Of a DNA stretch of 64,000 bases, positions 52,562 through 60,341 are shown one piece after another. Under the pieces are notes generated by a model. It was given only the letters and a program-made list of their open reading frames with translations. It was not told the DNA's origin and did not search any database. Position 1 is the stretch's first letter, and each line of letters opens with the position of its first letter. Made by a program: the position numbers and the translations under genes. Origin of the DNA: Gaetbulibacter_A sp043876815 (GTDB lineage Bacteria > Bacteroidota > Bacteroidia > Flavobacteriales > Flavobacteriaceae); assembly GCF_043876815.1 (NCBI RefSeq), contig NZ_JBAWKA010000002.1, positions 682,001 through 746,000 on the forward strand. Reading direction: 5' to 3'.

Positions 52562-53434
52562 ATGAAAAATCACAAATTAAATTGCGAAAAAGCCCGTGAC
52601 ATTTCCATCGTGGAAACGCTGAAAAGATCCGGGCATTTTCCAATTAGGGAAGCGGAGAAAGAAGCTTGGTTTCTGAGTCCCTTTCGGTCAGAAACCCAAG
52701 CCTCTTTCAAAGTTGATAAACAATTAAATCGGTGGTATGATCATGGTGCCGGTAAAGGTGGAAATGTAATTGATCTGGTCATGGAGTTAAATAATTTTTC
52801 AATTTCAGAAACTTTAGAATTCTTGCATAATAAAGTGAATTCTTTTTCTTTTCATAAGCCTTCTCCCGGGTTACTAATTAAAGATAAAAATCACGAAATT
52901 CTTGAGTTAAAAAACCTGGAACATCATGCGCTTTTAACGTACTTAAAATCCCGAAAAATTGAGACTGAAATAGCTAGGACTTATTGTAAAGAAATTCATT
53001 ATAAAGCTAACGGTAAAAACTTTTTTTCAATAGCCTTCAAAAATAGATCTAATGGCTATGAAACCCGCAATTCTTTTTTTAAAGGATGCCTAGGAAAAAA
53101 GGACATTACTTTTCTAGAAAAGGGAGAAGAAAACCTATGCATTTTTGAAGGTTTTTTTGACTTTCTATCTTATCTCACTTTGTTTGGTGATCGCAATTTA
53201 AAGGAAGATTACATCATCCTAAATTCAGTATCGCTAATCGAAAAAATCTCTGAAATCATAAAAAAATATGATGTGATTTTTGCCTGTTTAGATGATGATG
53301 AATCGGGTAAAAAAGGACTAAAAAAAATTCGTCAATACCATGCAAATGTTTTTGATGGAAGTATGTTTTATCATGGGTTTAAAGATATAAATGAATATCT
53401 GATGAATCGTACTATTGAGCCTGTTACAGAGTAA
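52562..53434 (+). CDS. DNA primase-like protein (CHC2-fold N-terminus plus Toprim)
   Basis: A 290-aa protein. Residues about 10-95 resemble the DnaG CHC2 domain (FLSPFRSETQASFKVDKQLNRWYDHGAGKGGNVIDLVMELNN) but lack the zinc cysteines. The Toprim part has the conserved Glu in LCIFEGFFDFLSYL and the DxD-type FACLDDDESGKKGLKKI. Such proteins accompany the helicase in Bacteroidota integrative elements and may prime replication or transfer. It lies just after the iteron-like array and before the structured region that may be oriT. Confidence 0.85.
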   Translation: MKNHKLNCEKARDISIVETLKRSGHFPIREAEKEAWFLSPFRSETQASFKVDKQLNRWYDHGAGKGGNVIDLVMELNNFSISETLEFLHNKVNSFSFHKPSPGLLIKDKNHEILELKNLEHHALLTYLKSRKIETEIARTYCKEIHYKANGKNFFSIAFKNRSNGYETRNSFFKGCLGKKDITFLEKGEENLCIFEGFFDFLSYLTLFGDRNLKEDYIILNSVSLIEKISEIIKKYDVIFACLDDDESGKKGLKKIRQYHANVFDGSMFYHGFKDINEYLMNRTIEPVTE

Positions 53435-53601
53435 GCAAGGCGGAACGGAGCAGAGCATCCGTTCCACCTTGCCCTACGGGGTTAAAATACTGTTTCACAG
53501 TATTTTATAAAAATATATGATTTAAAACATTATGCATTTACGTTGTAAATGCTCTGTTAAGGCTTTTAAATATTACATATAACTGCATAAACAATTGCAT
53601 A
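53435..53601. other. Structured intergenic region, candidate oriT
   Basis: Three hairpins occur in 120 bp: a 15-bp stem with one G-T pair at 53435-53472 (8-base loop); a perfect 11-bp stem with a 3-base loop at 53483-53507; and gcatttac / gtaaatgc at 53534-53552. A direct repeat TGCATAA lies at 53584-53590 and 53596-53602. The position directly upstream of the mobilization genes is where oriT lies in related elements. Confidence 0.55.
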
Positions 53602-53970
53602 ATGAAGTATAAAACGATAAGAATATATGAAAGTGATTTTGATAAGATGAATAGCTTTTGTGATCGATATAAACTAAGTAAAACGGAACTCATTGAAGCC
53701 CTTTTAATCTATTTCGAAAAGACTGATTTAGACCCTAGAGAACCCTCTAATGCAACCAAGGAAATTTCAAAACTTAAGAGTCAATTAATCAGCTTTATTA
53801 AAACACAAGAAAAAGACAAACTGAATCCATTGATTAAAAAACAAGATCTTCTGATTACTGAATTTTCAGGACTTGTGAAAGATCAATTTGTAACAAAAAG
53901 TTTCATGATTGAATTAGCTACGAAATTGGGTAATTCAATAGTAAATAAACTCCAAGAAAATGGTAATTAA
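53602..53970 (+). CDS. BfmA/BtgA-like mobilization accessory protein
   Basis: A 122-aa protein with an N-terminal ribbon-helix-helix-like region (KYKTIRIYESDFDKMNSFCDRYKLSKTELIEALLIYF) followed by a helical tail. This pattern is that of BfmA/BtgA relaxosome proteins of Bacteroides mobilizable elements, which bind oriT and assist the relaxase. Its 3' end overlaps the relaxase gene by 11 bp, as expected for such a pair, and it follows the hairpin-rich intergenic region. Confidence 0.78.
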   Translation: MKYKTIRIYESDFDKMNSFCDRYKLSKTELIEALLIYFEKTDLDPREPSNATKEISKLKSQLISFIKTQEKDKLNPLIKKQDLLITEFSGLVKDQFVTKSFMIELATKLGNSIVNKLQENGN

Positions 53971-54916
53971 AATTCAAACTTCTGATAAATCAAATGGGAA
54001 TAAAGGGTCCAGTATGGCATTGGCAAATTACCTAGAAAAGGAAGATTTGCAAAAGGAAAATGAAGCTTTTGAAAGGGGAGAATTACCCATGCCAAGAACC
54101 GGCTTTTTTTCACACAAAAATGATGGCTTGATGAAAAGTGAAGTGATAGAGGAAATTGACAATAACAAGAAAGGGTTGAGTAAAAATGATTCAAAATTCT
54201 ACGCTATAAATATTGCACCCTCGGAGAAGGAACAGGAACATATTTTAAGCGGTATTACGGGAAGAGAAATTCGGTCTATAAGCGAGTTATCAAAAAATGA
54301 ATTGGAAAGATATGAGAATATTTTGAAAGACTACTCCAGAAAAGTGATGGATGAATATGCCGTCCATTTTAAGCGCGAAAATATCACTTGTGGTGATCAA
54401 CTACTTTATTTCGGTAAAATAGAGCATGAAAGGCATTACAAGGGTACTGAGCTCGCAGTAAAACAAGGTATAGTAAAATCCGGAACAAATAAACCGGGAT
54501 TAAATTCCCATGTTCATGTTATAGTTAGCCGAAAAGATCGGGATATGAAATTAAAATTATCTCCTTTGGCCAACGATAAAGGAAATGGTAAAAAGTGTAT
54601 TACTAATGGGAAAAATGTTCAACGGGGTTTTGATCGAAACCTTTTCAATGTAAAGGCTGAGCAACTCTTTGATAAAAACTTCAATTATAACAGGTCCTTG
54701 AATGAGCGTGTTGAATACCGAATTCAGATATCCAAGGATCCTTTATTAAAAGCCCAGATTGAACTGGAAAAAGACAAAGGGGAAAAAGACCGGCAAGAAC
54801 AAAAAGTGATCTCTGATTTTGATAAAAGGAATGGCTATTCAGAAAAAGACAAAGAAATCAACCAGGAGATAAAACCAGTAATTGACAAATCAAATGAAAA
54901 AGAATTATCAATATGA
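53960..54916 (+). CDS. Relaxase (DUF5712-like mobilization protein)
   Basis: A 318-aa protein that should nick oriT and lead the strand in transfer. The start MVIKIQTSDKSNGNKGSSMALANYLEKED resembles mobilization relaxases; the metal-binding HUH-like strand is LNSHVHVIVSRKDRD; a tyrosine-rich region around YFGKIEHERHYKG may hold the nicking Tyr. The C-terminus is charged. It overlaps the BtgA-like gene upstream and the coupling-protein gene downstream (4 bp), forming one mob operon. Confidence 0.82.
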   Translation: MVIKIQTSDKSNGNKGSSMALANYLEKEDLQKENEAFERGELPMPRTGFFSHKNDGLMKSEVIEEIDNNKKGLSKNDSKFYAINIAPSEKEQEHILSGITGREIRSISELSKNELERYENILKDYSRKVMDEYAVHFKRENITCGDQLLYFGKIEHERHYKGTELAVKQGIVKSGTNKPGLNSHVHVIVSRKDRDMKLKLSPLANDKGNGKKCITNGKNVQRGFDRNLFNVKAEQLFDKNFNYNRSLNERVEYRIQISKDPLLKAQIELEKDKGEKDRQEQKVISDFDKRNGYSEKDKEINQEIKPVIDKSNEKELSI

Positions 54917-56610
54917 AAGCACTAACTAATGAACCCATTTCGATTCTAATAGTATCATTTTTTTTATTGGGTGTAATCTATTTTTTTACTATTCTTCATA
55001 ACAAGTTTAAAGTTGGAATACTCAATTCCCTTATTACCATTGGAGTAATTCAACTCGTAGGATTGGCGATTCCTTATTTGTTTGTAGCTGAATGCATTTT
55101 AGGTGTAATATTCCTATTTCTACTGTTATTTAGATTATTTAAACCTTCCAAAAGAAAACCTAAGCAAAAAAATAATTTCAATGACGAGGAAAGCTTTTTT
55201 CTTCGATCGTCATTAGGAACTATCCAAATAGCTAATCCTTTTAGGGGGATTATTATTGAAGGGGGAGCAGGTTCCGGTAAGTCCAAATCACTATTCTACC
55301 CAATTATTAAACAAATGATGATAAGGGAATATACGGGTGTGTTGTATGACTTTAAATCTCCTGAATTATCTGAATTTGCACACGCGATTCATAGTGAACT
55401 AAATTCAAAGGTTAAGTTCTCATTTCTGGACTTTAAGGATCATAGTAGATCCTCACGTATTAATCCGATACATCCAAAATATGTAAACAAACAAGCGGTA
55501 GCCTTTGAGTTAGCATCTGTATTAATGAATAATCTGTTACCCGAGAATATTAAACATCCGGATTATTGGTCCAGAAGTAGTATTTCCATCGTAGCAGGGG
55601 TAATTTGGTATTTGAGAAACAATCATCCTGATAAATGCACTCTACCTCATTTAATCGCCTTAATTCTCTCCTATAAATCAATTTCAATAATAGATCTTAT
55701 TTCAAAAGATCTCGAGTGCATAGGTATGATATCTAGTATAAAAGAAGCTCATGAAATGAAAGCTGAAAAACAGTTGGCCGGCGTAATAGGAACTATTAAA
55801 AATGCATTGGCCCAGTTAAATTTTCCAGAGCTTTTCTACTTATTATCTGATGATCAAGTAGATCTAGATTTAAACAATCGGGAAAATCCAACATTTCTCT
55901 GTATTGGCAATGATAGTACCCTAACGACAACCTATGCTCCAATCATTTCATTGGTCATTAGTGTGTGCCTTCGAAAAATGAACGAACCAAATAAGGTTAA
56001 AAGTGCAGTTGTTTTGGATGAGGCTCCAACGCTGTACATTCCGAATTTAGAACAAATACCGGCCACGGCCAGGTCCAATAAAATTGCTACTATAATTGGA
56101 TTACAAGATTATTCCCAAATGGTTGACAAATATGGACAGGATAAAGCCCAGGTCTTGATTTCAAATTTAGGGAATCAATTTTATGGTCGTACGGTCAATG
56201 AACGCACAGCCCGGATGATTACTGCTTTATTTGGAAAAGAGGATAGAAAATATGTTTCCAGTTCAACAAGTAGTGGAAGTAGTTCCGGAAATGGGTTTAT
56301 AGGAAATTCATCAACAAATCGCGGTACAACAGAATCTTTTCAGGAGAGGGAACGGGTCAAAGTATCGGATATTACGAATCTTCCTGCAGGTAAATTTTAT
56401 GGCATCGTGGCTGAAGGAAATTGCACTGAATTGTTAGGTGTTCAAATGAAGCAAACCGAGCCAATTTACAAGTCATTTGAAAACAGGAATATTGAAGAAA
56501 ATATTTCAGATTGTTTCAAAACTATCTATCGAGAGGTTGAAGCTTTCTTAAATGGAAAACCTGAGGATGATGAACAAATCGACAATAACTTTAAAATTGA
56601 ATTAAATTAA
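54913..56610 (+). CDS. Type IV coupling protein (TraG/VirD4/MobC type)
   Basis: A 565-aa inner-membrane ATPase that would bring the relaxase-DNA complex to a secretion channel. Three N-terminal hydrophobic segments (ILIVSFFLLGVIYFF and two between residues 30 and 75) precede the Walker A GGAGSGKSKSLFYPII, Walker B SAVVLDEAPTLYIPN and the TraM-recognition-like C-terminus (RTVNERTARMITALFG, FQERERVKVSDITNLPAGKFYGIV). The element thus carries its own coupling protein, but no channel genes are visible, so it would use a helper element's machinery. Confidence 0.9.
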   Translation: MKALTNEPISILIVSFFLLGVIYFFTILHNKFKVGILNSLITIGVIQLVGLAIPYLFVAECILGVIFLFLLLFRLFKPSKRKPKQKNNFNDEESFFLRSSLGTIQIANPFRGIIIEGGAGSGKSKSLFYPIIKQMMIREYTGVLYDFKSPELSEFAHAIHSELNSKVKFSFLDFKDHSRSSRINPIHPKYVNKQAVAFELASVLMNNLLPENIKHPDYWSRSSISIVAGVIWYLRNNHPDKCTLPHLIALILSYKSISIIDLISKDLECIGMISSIKEAHEMKAEKQLAGVIGTIKNALAQLNFPELFYLLSDDQVDLDLNNRENPTFLCIGNDSTLTTTYAPIISLVISVCLRKMNEPNKVKSAVVLDEAPTLYIPNLEQIPATARSNKIATIIGLQDYSQMVDKYGQDKAQVLISNLGNQFYGRTVNERTARMITALFGKEDRKYVSSSTSSGSSSGNGFIGNSSTNRGTTESFQERERVKVSDITNLPAGKFYGIVAEGNCTELLGVQMKQTEPIYKSFENRNIEENISDCFKTIYREVEAFLNGKPEDDEQIDNNFKIELN

Positions 56611-56611
56611 A

Positions 56612-56977
56612 ATGATCATGCTAGAACAAATCAACTTATACCATGTGATTGATGTTTTTAAAACAGCGCCAAGTAATTTTTATAGTCCTTGCGGAAGAAA
56701 TAATTTACTAACCCAAAAAGAAATTGATATTCGAAAGATGCCAGGATTATTATTTCTATTAACCATTTCAGAAAAAGAAATTGTTTTTAGGCGATTTTGG
56801 GAAATTTCAAGATTACCTAAAGAATATTGGGGAAGAGCTTTTGAAGTAGCAATTGAATTTCTAAAAAAGAATAATATACCAGAGAAAAAACAGGTAATGA
56901 TCATAGATGAACTCATCAAGGAAATTCATGTACTTGAAGCAAGTAATGGTAGAATACTTCATAATCCAATTGGTTAA
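56612..56977 (+). CDS. Unknown small protein in the mobile element
   Basis: A 121-aa soluble protein (start at 56612, or the ATG at 56618 giving MLEQINLYHVIDVF). Mostly helical in appearance, with FRRFWEISRLPKEYWGRAFEVAIEFLKKNNIPEKKQ. No family recognised. It sits 2 bp after the coupling-protein gene and 4 bp before the GIY-YIG-like gene, so it is part of the same transcript. Confidence 0.65.
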   Translation: MIMLEQINLYHVIDVFKTAPSNFYSPCGRNNLLTQKEIDIRKMPGLLFLLTISEKEIVFRRFWEISRLPKEYWGRAFEVAIEFLKKNNIPEKKQVMIIDELIKEIHVLEASNGRILHNPIG

Positions 56978-56980
56978 AAT

Positions 56981-57730
56981 ATGAAGAATACAAATTGTTA
57001 TATAGTCTATTTAATGGTTTTGAAAGATCAACCATATTTTAAGTTTGGTAAAACCATTACCCGAAAAAAAAGAATTTTTTCTCTGAATACAGTCTATGAT
57101 TTTGATTTTGAAAAAAGTGTCGTATTCCAGTTTTCGAATGCCAATAAAATGATGATCGCGGAAACCTTAATTAAAGATCAGTTTTCTTACCAATTAGAGG
57201 AGTTTAAAGGAAAGGATGGCTGGACCGAATTAAGACAGTTAAAAGATTTAAAAAAAGTAATTGAGGTGGTAAGGGATCTTCAACTTTTAGAAGCAAAGGA
57301 GATAGGCTTTAATGAATTTATTTCTAAAAAGCCAAAAAAATCAATTGTTTCAAAAAACTTAAAGAGGACAAAAAATAAAATTGACTATAATCAAAATTTT
57401 AAAATTGAAGTTATGAAACTCTTTGAAAAAATCAGGGAGTTGAAAAGACAAAATAAGATCCTTGAAATTTCTTCAGAAGATAATGATTTATTGGTGTTTA
57501 CAATTAAATCTGAGAAAATAATAAAATCTTCAAATTATAATGTAGGACTTAAACAATTTAATGTTTGCTACACTCTTGGATGTCAATCTATGTTCGAATT
57601 TAAACAACATGAATCTATTAAATTCGATTTTCATTTTCCAATCAAGTCTATTAAGGAATTTCAACCTAATTGCTTTGATTGGTTTATTGATGAAAAGAGA
57701 TTTCTAACAAAATATTTAGGTTTAAAATGA
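56981..57730 (+). CDS. GIY-YIG-like (T5orf172/MUG113-type) protein
   Basis: A 249-aa protein. The first about 100 residues match the GIY-YIG-like pattern: YIVYLMVLKDQPYFKFGKTITRKKRI, a second strand YDFDFEKSVVFQFSNANKMMIAETLIKDQF with a helix carrying Glu, then KGKDGWTEL. The remainder is basic and resembles no known domain. It could be a nuclease acting on incoming DNA. Its stop overlaps the metallophosphoesterase start by 4 bp. The assignment is by pattern and moderately sure. Confidence 0.55.
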   Translation: MKNTNCYIVYLMVLKDQPYFKFGKTITRKKRIFSLNTVYDFDFEKSVVFQFSNANKMMIAETLIKDQFSYQLEEFKGKDGWTELRQLKDLKKVIEVVRDLQLLEAKEIGFNEFISKKPKKSIVSKNLKRTKNKIDYNQNFKIEVMKLFEKIRELKRQNKILEISSEDNDLLVFTIKSEKIIKSSNYNVGLKQFNVCYTLGCQSMFEFKQHESIKFDFHFPIKSIKEFQPNCFDWFIDEKRFLTKYLGLK

Positions 57731-58356
57731 AAATAGTTTTTATTTCAGATACCCATGGAAAGCATAAAGATGTAAAAATACCTGAAGGGGATATTTTATT
57801 GCATGCTGGAGATGTTTCAATGAAGGGGAGAAGTGTGGAAGTAGAATCGTTTTTAATATGGTTTTCAAATCAGCCTCACAAATATAAAATATTAATTGCC
57901 GGTAATCATGATTGGTATTTTGAAAGTAATTCAGAAGTGATGTTAAAGGCTCGTATTCCAAAGAATATTATTTATTTAAATGATTCCGGATGTACTATTG
58001 AGGGAATTCATTTTTGGGGTTCTCCCGTACAACCAGAATTTGGGAAATGGGCTTTTGGTAGGAAGCGTGGCGATGAAATAAAAAAACATTGGGATTTTAT
58101 TCCAAAAAGCACAGATATTCTGATAACACATGGACCACCCCGGGGAATACTTGATTTAACTCTAAAGGAAGGTCAAGTTGGATGTGAAGAATTATTAACC
58201 AGGGTAAATGAAATTAAGCCGAAAATTCATGTTTTTGGTCATATTCATGAATCATACGGAGTCATTGAAAAGGGTAAAACTAAATTTATAAATGCAAGCC
58301 TGGTAAATTATGAGTTTATTCTAATTAATAATCCGATTGTAATTGATTTGGATTAA
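57727..58356 (+). CDS. Metallophosphoesterase (calcineurin-like)
   Basis: A 209-aa phosphoesterase. All metal motifs are present: ISDTHGKH (DxH), HAGDVSMKG (GDxx), IAGNHDWYF (GNHD), THGPPRGILD and VFGHIHESYG (GHxH). It is of the compact MPPED-like type with an unknown substrate; relatives act on cyclic nucleotides or other phosphodiesters. It overlaps the GIY-YIG-like gene by 4 bp, and so belongs to the operon starting with the mob genes. Confidence 0.9.
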   Translation: MKIVFISDTHGKHKDVKIPEGDILLHAGDVSMKGRSVEVESFLIWFSNQPHKYKILIAGNHDWYFESNSEVMLKARIPKNIIYLNDSGCTIEGIHFWGSPVQPEFGKWAFGRKRGDEIKKHWDFIPKSTDILITHGPPRGILDLTLKEGQVGCEELLTRVNEIKPKIHVFGHIHESYGVIEKGKTKFINASLVNYEFILINNPIVIDLD

Positions 58357-58395
58357 GTAAATGAACTTTAAAATATTAAATAATTATTTAAATAA

Positions 58396-58830
58396 ATGAA
58401 TATGGAAACCTACTACAGTCCCTCAAAGGAGGATCGAAATTTAGCGAAGTTGTCTTGTGGGCCTTTGGAAAATGAACTTAAATCATGCAATTCCAATAGT
58501 CTGGACATTCAAATTAATGGGAGTCATAACAAACTTAAAATTCCTTTCCAGGCTTTGAGTTTTTTAGCTCAAATTTTAAAAATTACTAGCCGTGGTTTAT
58601 CATTTTCATTAGTAACTACTCCTTCAGAAATTGGGGTGTTTGAAGCATGTAATATTTTAGGCTGCTCAGAAGCCTTTTTAAATGAACTTTTGGCAGAGGG
58701 TAAAATCCCATTTACGAAGGTTGGTAAACATATAAGAATAAAATTTGATGACTTGATAAGCTACCACCATGAGATGAAAAAAATTCAAAAGCAAAGTTTA
58801 ATTGATCTTATAAATTCAAAAGGAAACTAG
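58396..58830 (+). CDS. HTH antitoxin of the PIN-toxin type, without a PIN partner
   Basis: A 144-aa protein whose layout matches antitoxins paired with PIN-domain toxins: the IPFQALSFLAQILKITSRGLSFSLVTTPSEI segment followed by the excisionase-type HTH GVFEACNILGCSEAFLNELLAEGKIPFTKVGKHIRIKFDDLISY. The gene expected next, a PIN nuclease, is absent; instead a hicA gene begins 132 bp downstream behind its own promoter. It may be a leftover, an anti-toxin against a chromosomal toxin, or a regulator of the element. Confidence 0.75.
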   Translation: MNMETYYSPSKEDRNLAKLSCGPLENELKSCNSNSLDIQINGSHNKLKIPFQALSFLAQILKITSRGLSFSLVTTPSEIGVFEACNILGCSEAFLNELLAEGKIPFTKVGKHIRIKFDDLISYHHEMKKIQKQSLIDLINSKGN

Positions 58831-58860
58831 GTCAATATTCATGCAAGTAAATAAATTGAT

Positions 58861-58902
58861 TATATAACATTTTTGTTATATAACAAAAATGTTATATATT
58901 TG
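58861..58902 (+). promoter_or_regulatory. hicAB promoter overlapping a 38-bp perfect palindrome (operator)
   Basis: Bases 58861-58898 form a perfect palindrome centred at 58879/58880 (half site TATAACATTTTTGTTA). The -7 box TATATTTG at 58895-58902 overlaps its right edge, and TTG at 58873-58875 lies 19 bp upstream within it. HicB-type HTH antitoxins bind such inverted repeats. Confidence 0.8.
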
Positions 58903-58961
58903 CATGGTAATAAATGAGTAAGTTCATTGAAATAGATTGTTTAACCCTTAAAATTAGCAAA

Positions 58962-59150
58962 ATGGCTAAAGTCAATGAGCTTGTAAAAAGGCTCAAAAAG
59001 GACGGGTGGTTTATGCATCGTCATGGCAAAAAACATGACTTATATAGGCATCCAACCAAAAGTGGCGAATTGGTTATTCCCAGACATGGTAGTAAAGAAT
59101 TAGCCAAAGGTACTTTACAAAGTATCTTGAAAGAGGCAGGGCTTAAATAG
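58962..59150 (+). CDS. hicA: HicA-family mRNA interferase toxin
   Basis: HicA is a small double-stranded-RNA-binding-fold toxin that cuts mRNA independently of ribosomes. I choose the ATG at 58962, giving about 62 aa: MAKVNELVKRLKKDGWFMHRHGKKHDLYRHPTKSGELVIPRHG ending in KGTLQSILKEAGLK. The catalytic His is in the HRHGKKHDLYRHP segment. An upstream in-frame ATG at 58914 would add 16 residues not typical of HicA. Its partner hicB starts 38 bp later, and the pair has its own palindromic promoter. Confidence 0.92.
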   Translation: MAKVNELVKRLKKDGWFMHRHGKKHDLYRHPTKSGELVIPRHGSKELAKGTLQSILKEAGLK

Positions 59151-59188
59151 CCCTTCTTCTTTCGAAATTAACTAAAACAAAGATCGAG

Positions 59189-59557
59189 ATGAAAACAAAA
59201 TTGACTGCAGTAATAGAAAAAACAGGTACTGGTTTTTCAGGTTACATTAAAGAATTGAATGGTATAGCCACCACAGGGGATACTATATCAGAAATAAAAG
59301 AGGATTTTATTCTTGCTTTAGAATTAAAAGGAATAGAAAATTATGAAATTGATTATGTAATTGATTTAGAGCAATTTTTCAGTTATTTTAAAGTAATAAA
59401 TAAATCTGCTTTTGCGGAATATATTGGTATGAATAAGAGTTTATTTAGACAGTATACAGGAAGCTTAACAAAATTATCTGATGATAAATTATTGGATATT
59501 ACAAAAGGTTTACATAATTTAGCTAACGACTTTAGCAACATTGTATTGGTTAGATAA
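59189..59557 (+). CDS. hicB: HicB-family antitoxin
   Basis: A 122-aa antitoxin. The N-terminal half has the partially degraded RNase-H-like HicB fold (LTAVIEKTGTGFSGYIKELNGIATTGDTISEIKEDFILAL), which covers the HicA active site, and the C-terminal half has a HTH (NKSAFAEYIGMNKSLFRQYTGSLTKLSDDKL), which should bind the palindrome upstream of hicA. It follows hicA in the usual order and ends before a strong terminator. Confidence 0.9.
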   Translation: MKTKLTAVIEKTGTGFSGYIKELNGIATTGDTISEIKEDFILALELKGIENYEIDYVIDLEQFFSYFKVINKSAFAEYIGMNKSLFRQYTGSLTKLSDDKLLDITKGLHNLANDFSNIVLVR

Positions 59558-59667
59558 TCAATTATTTTCTTCGAAGTCATTTATTACAAAAAAATGGGGT
59601 TGCTTAATTACTTCCAAACGAATTTGAGAAAGTGAAAAAGTTTATAAATTAAACCCTCCCATTCTAA

Positions 59668-59699
59668 AAGAGACTATGATGATAGTCTCTTTTTTTTTT
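59668..59699 (+). terminator. Strong Rho-independent terminator after hicAB
   Basis: A perfect 10-bp stem (aagagactat / atagtctctt, loop gatg) is followed by an uninterrupted run of T to 59699. The 110 bp between the hicB stop and the stem hold no ORF. Confidence 0.93.
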
Positions 59700-59843
59700 G
59701 CAATAATTCGAAAGTTAGTTTAGATAAAGTCGTTTATAAAAAACTCAAATTTATTTACAAAAATTTCATTTCTGAAGAATTATATTTTAAATTCAAAATT
59801 GTAAATTAATCAAGTCCCTTATAAACGCATTTATCAGAAAATC

Positions 59844-60341
59844 ATGAAATTAATACAAGAAGGTGCATTTATATCAGAATTAATTTTCCAGGCTAAAATT
59901 GTATCATATTCAAATGATAGATTAAAATCTAAAGATGAATTGGATAAAATTGCTGTTTGGTCAGCTATTCAAACCATTTTGATATCTTCTGGAAATGTTT
60001 CTAAAATTCTATGGCCAATATCGAAATATAGGGAAAGAGGTAAACAACTTAGGAAGTTACTTAACATTGATTATGATAGTGTTTTAAAAAATAGAATATT
60101 CCGGAATAAATTTGAACACTATGATGAATTTTTAGATGATTTTTTTAAAGATAAAAATATTTCCTCTTATACTGATTTGGCTATGAATCCATCTTTAAGT
60201 TTCTCGATAGGTAAATCTTGTCATAGAGGATATAATGATTTCAACAATACCCTAGTCATTCATGGAGAAATTTTAAACTTAAATGATATTGTAGATAAAG
60301 TAGAACAAATTAGGCTTAAGTGTGAAAGCTTATTTATTTAA
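59844..60341 (+). CDS. Unknown protein with a HEPN-like Rx4H motif
   Basis: A 165-aa mostly helical protein. The stretch RIFRNKFEHYDEFLDDFF contains R87 and H92 in the Rx4H arrangement typical of HEPN RNases, preceded by helices (AVWSAIQTILISSGNVSKILW). HEPN assignment is inference from this motif. It has no close partner on its left (terminator at 59668-59699) and lies 198 bp before the SIR2 gene. It could be a toxin, an accessory protein of the SIR2-HerA system, or a separate cassette. Confidence 0.6.
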   Translation: MKLIQEGAFISELIFQAKIVSYSNDRLKSKDELDKIAVWSAIQTILISSGNVSKILWPISKYRERGKQLRKLLNIDYDSVLKNRIFRNKFEHYDEFLDDFFKDKNISSYTDLAMNPSLSFSIGKSCHRGYNDFNNTLVIHGEILNLNDIVDKVEQIRLKCESLFI

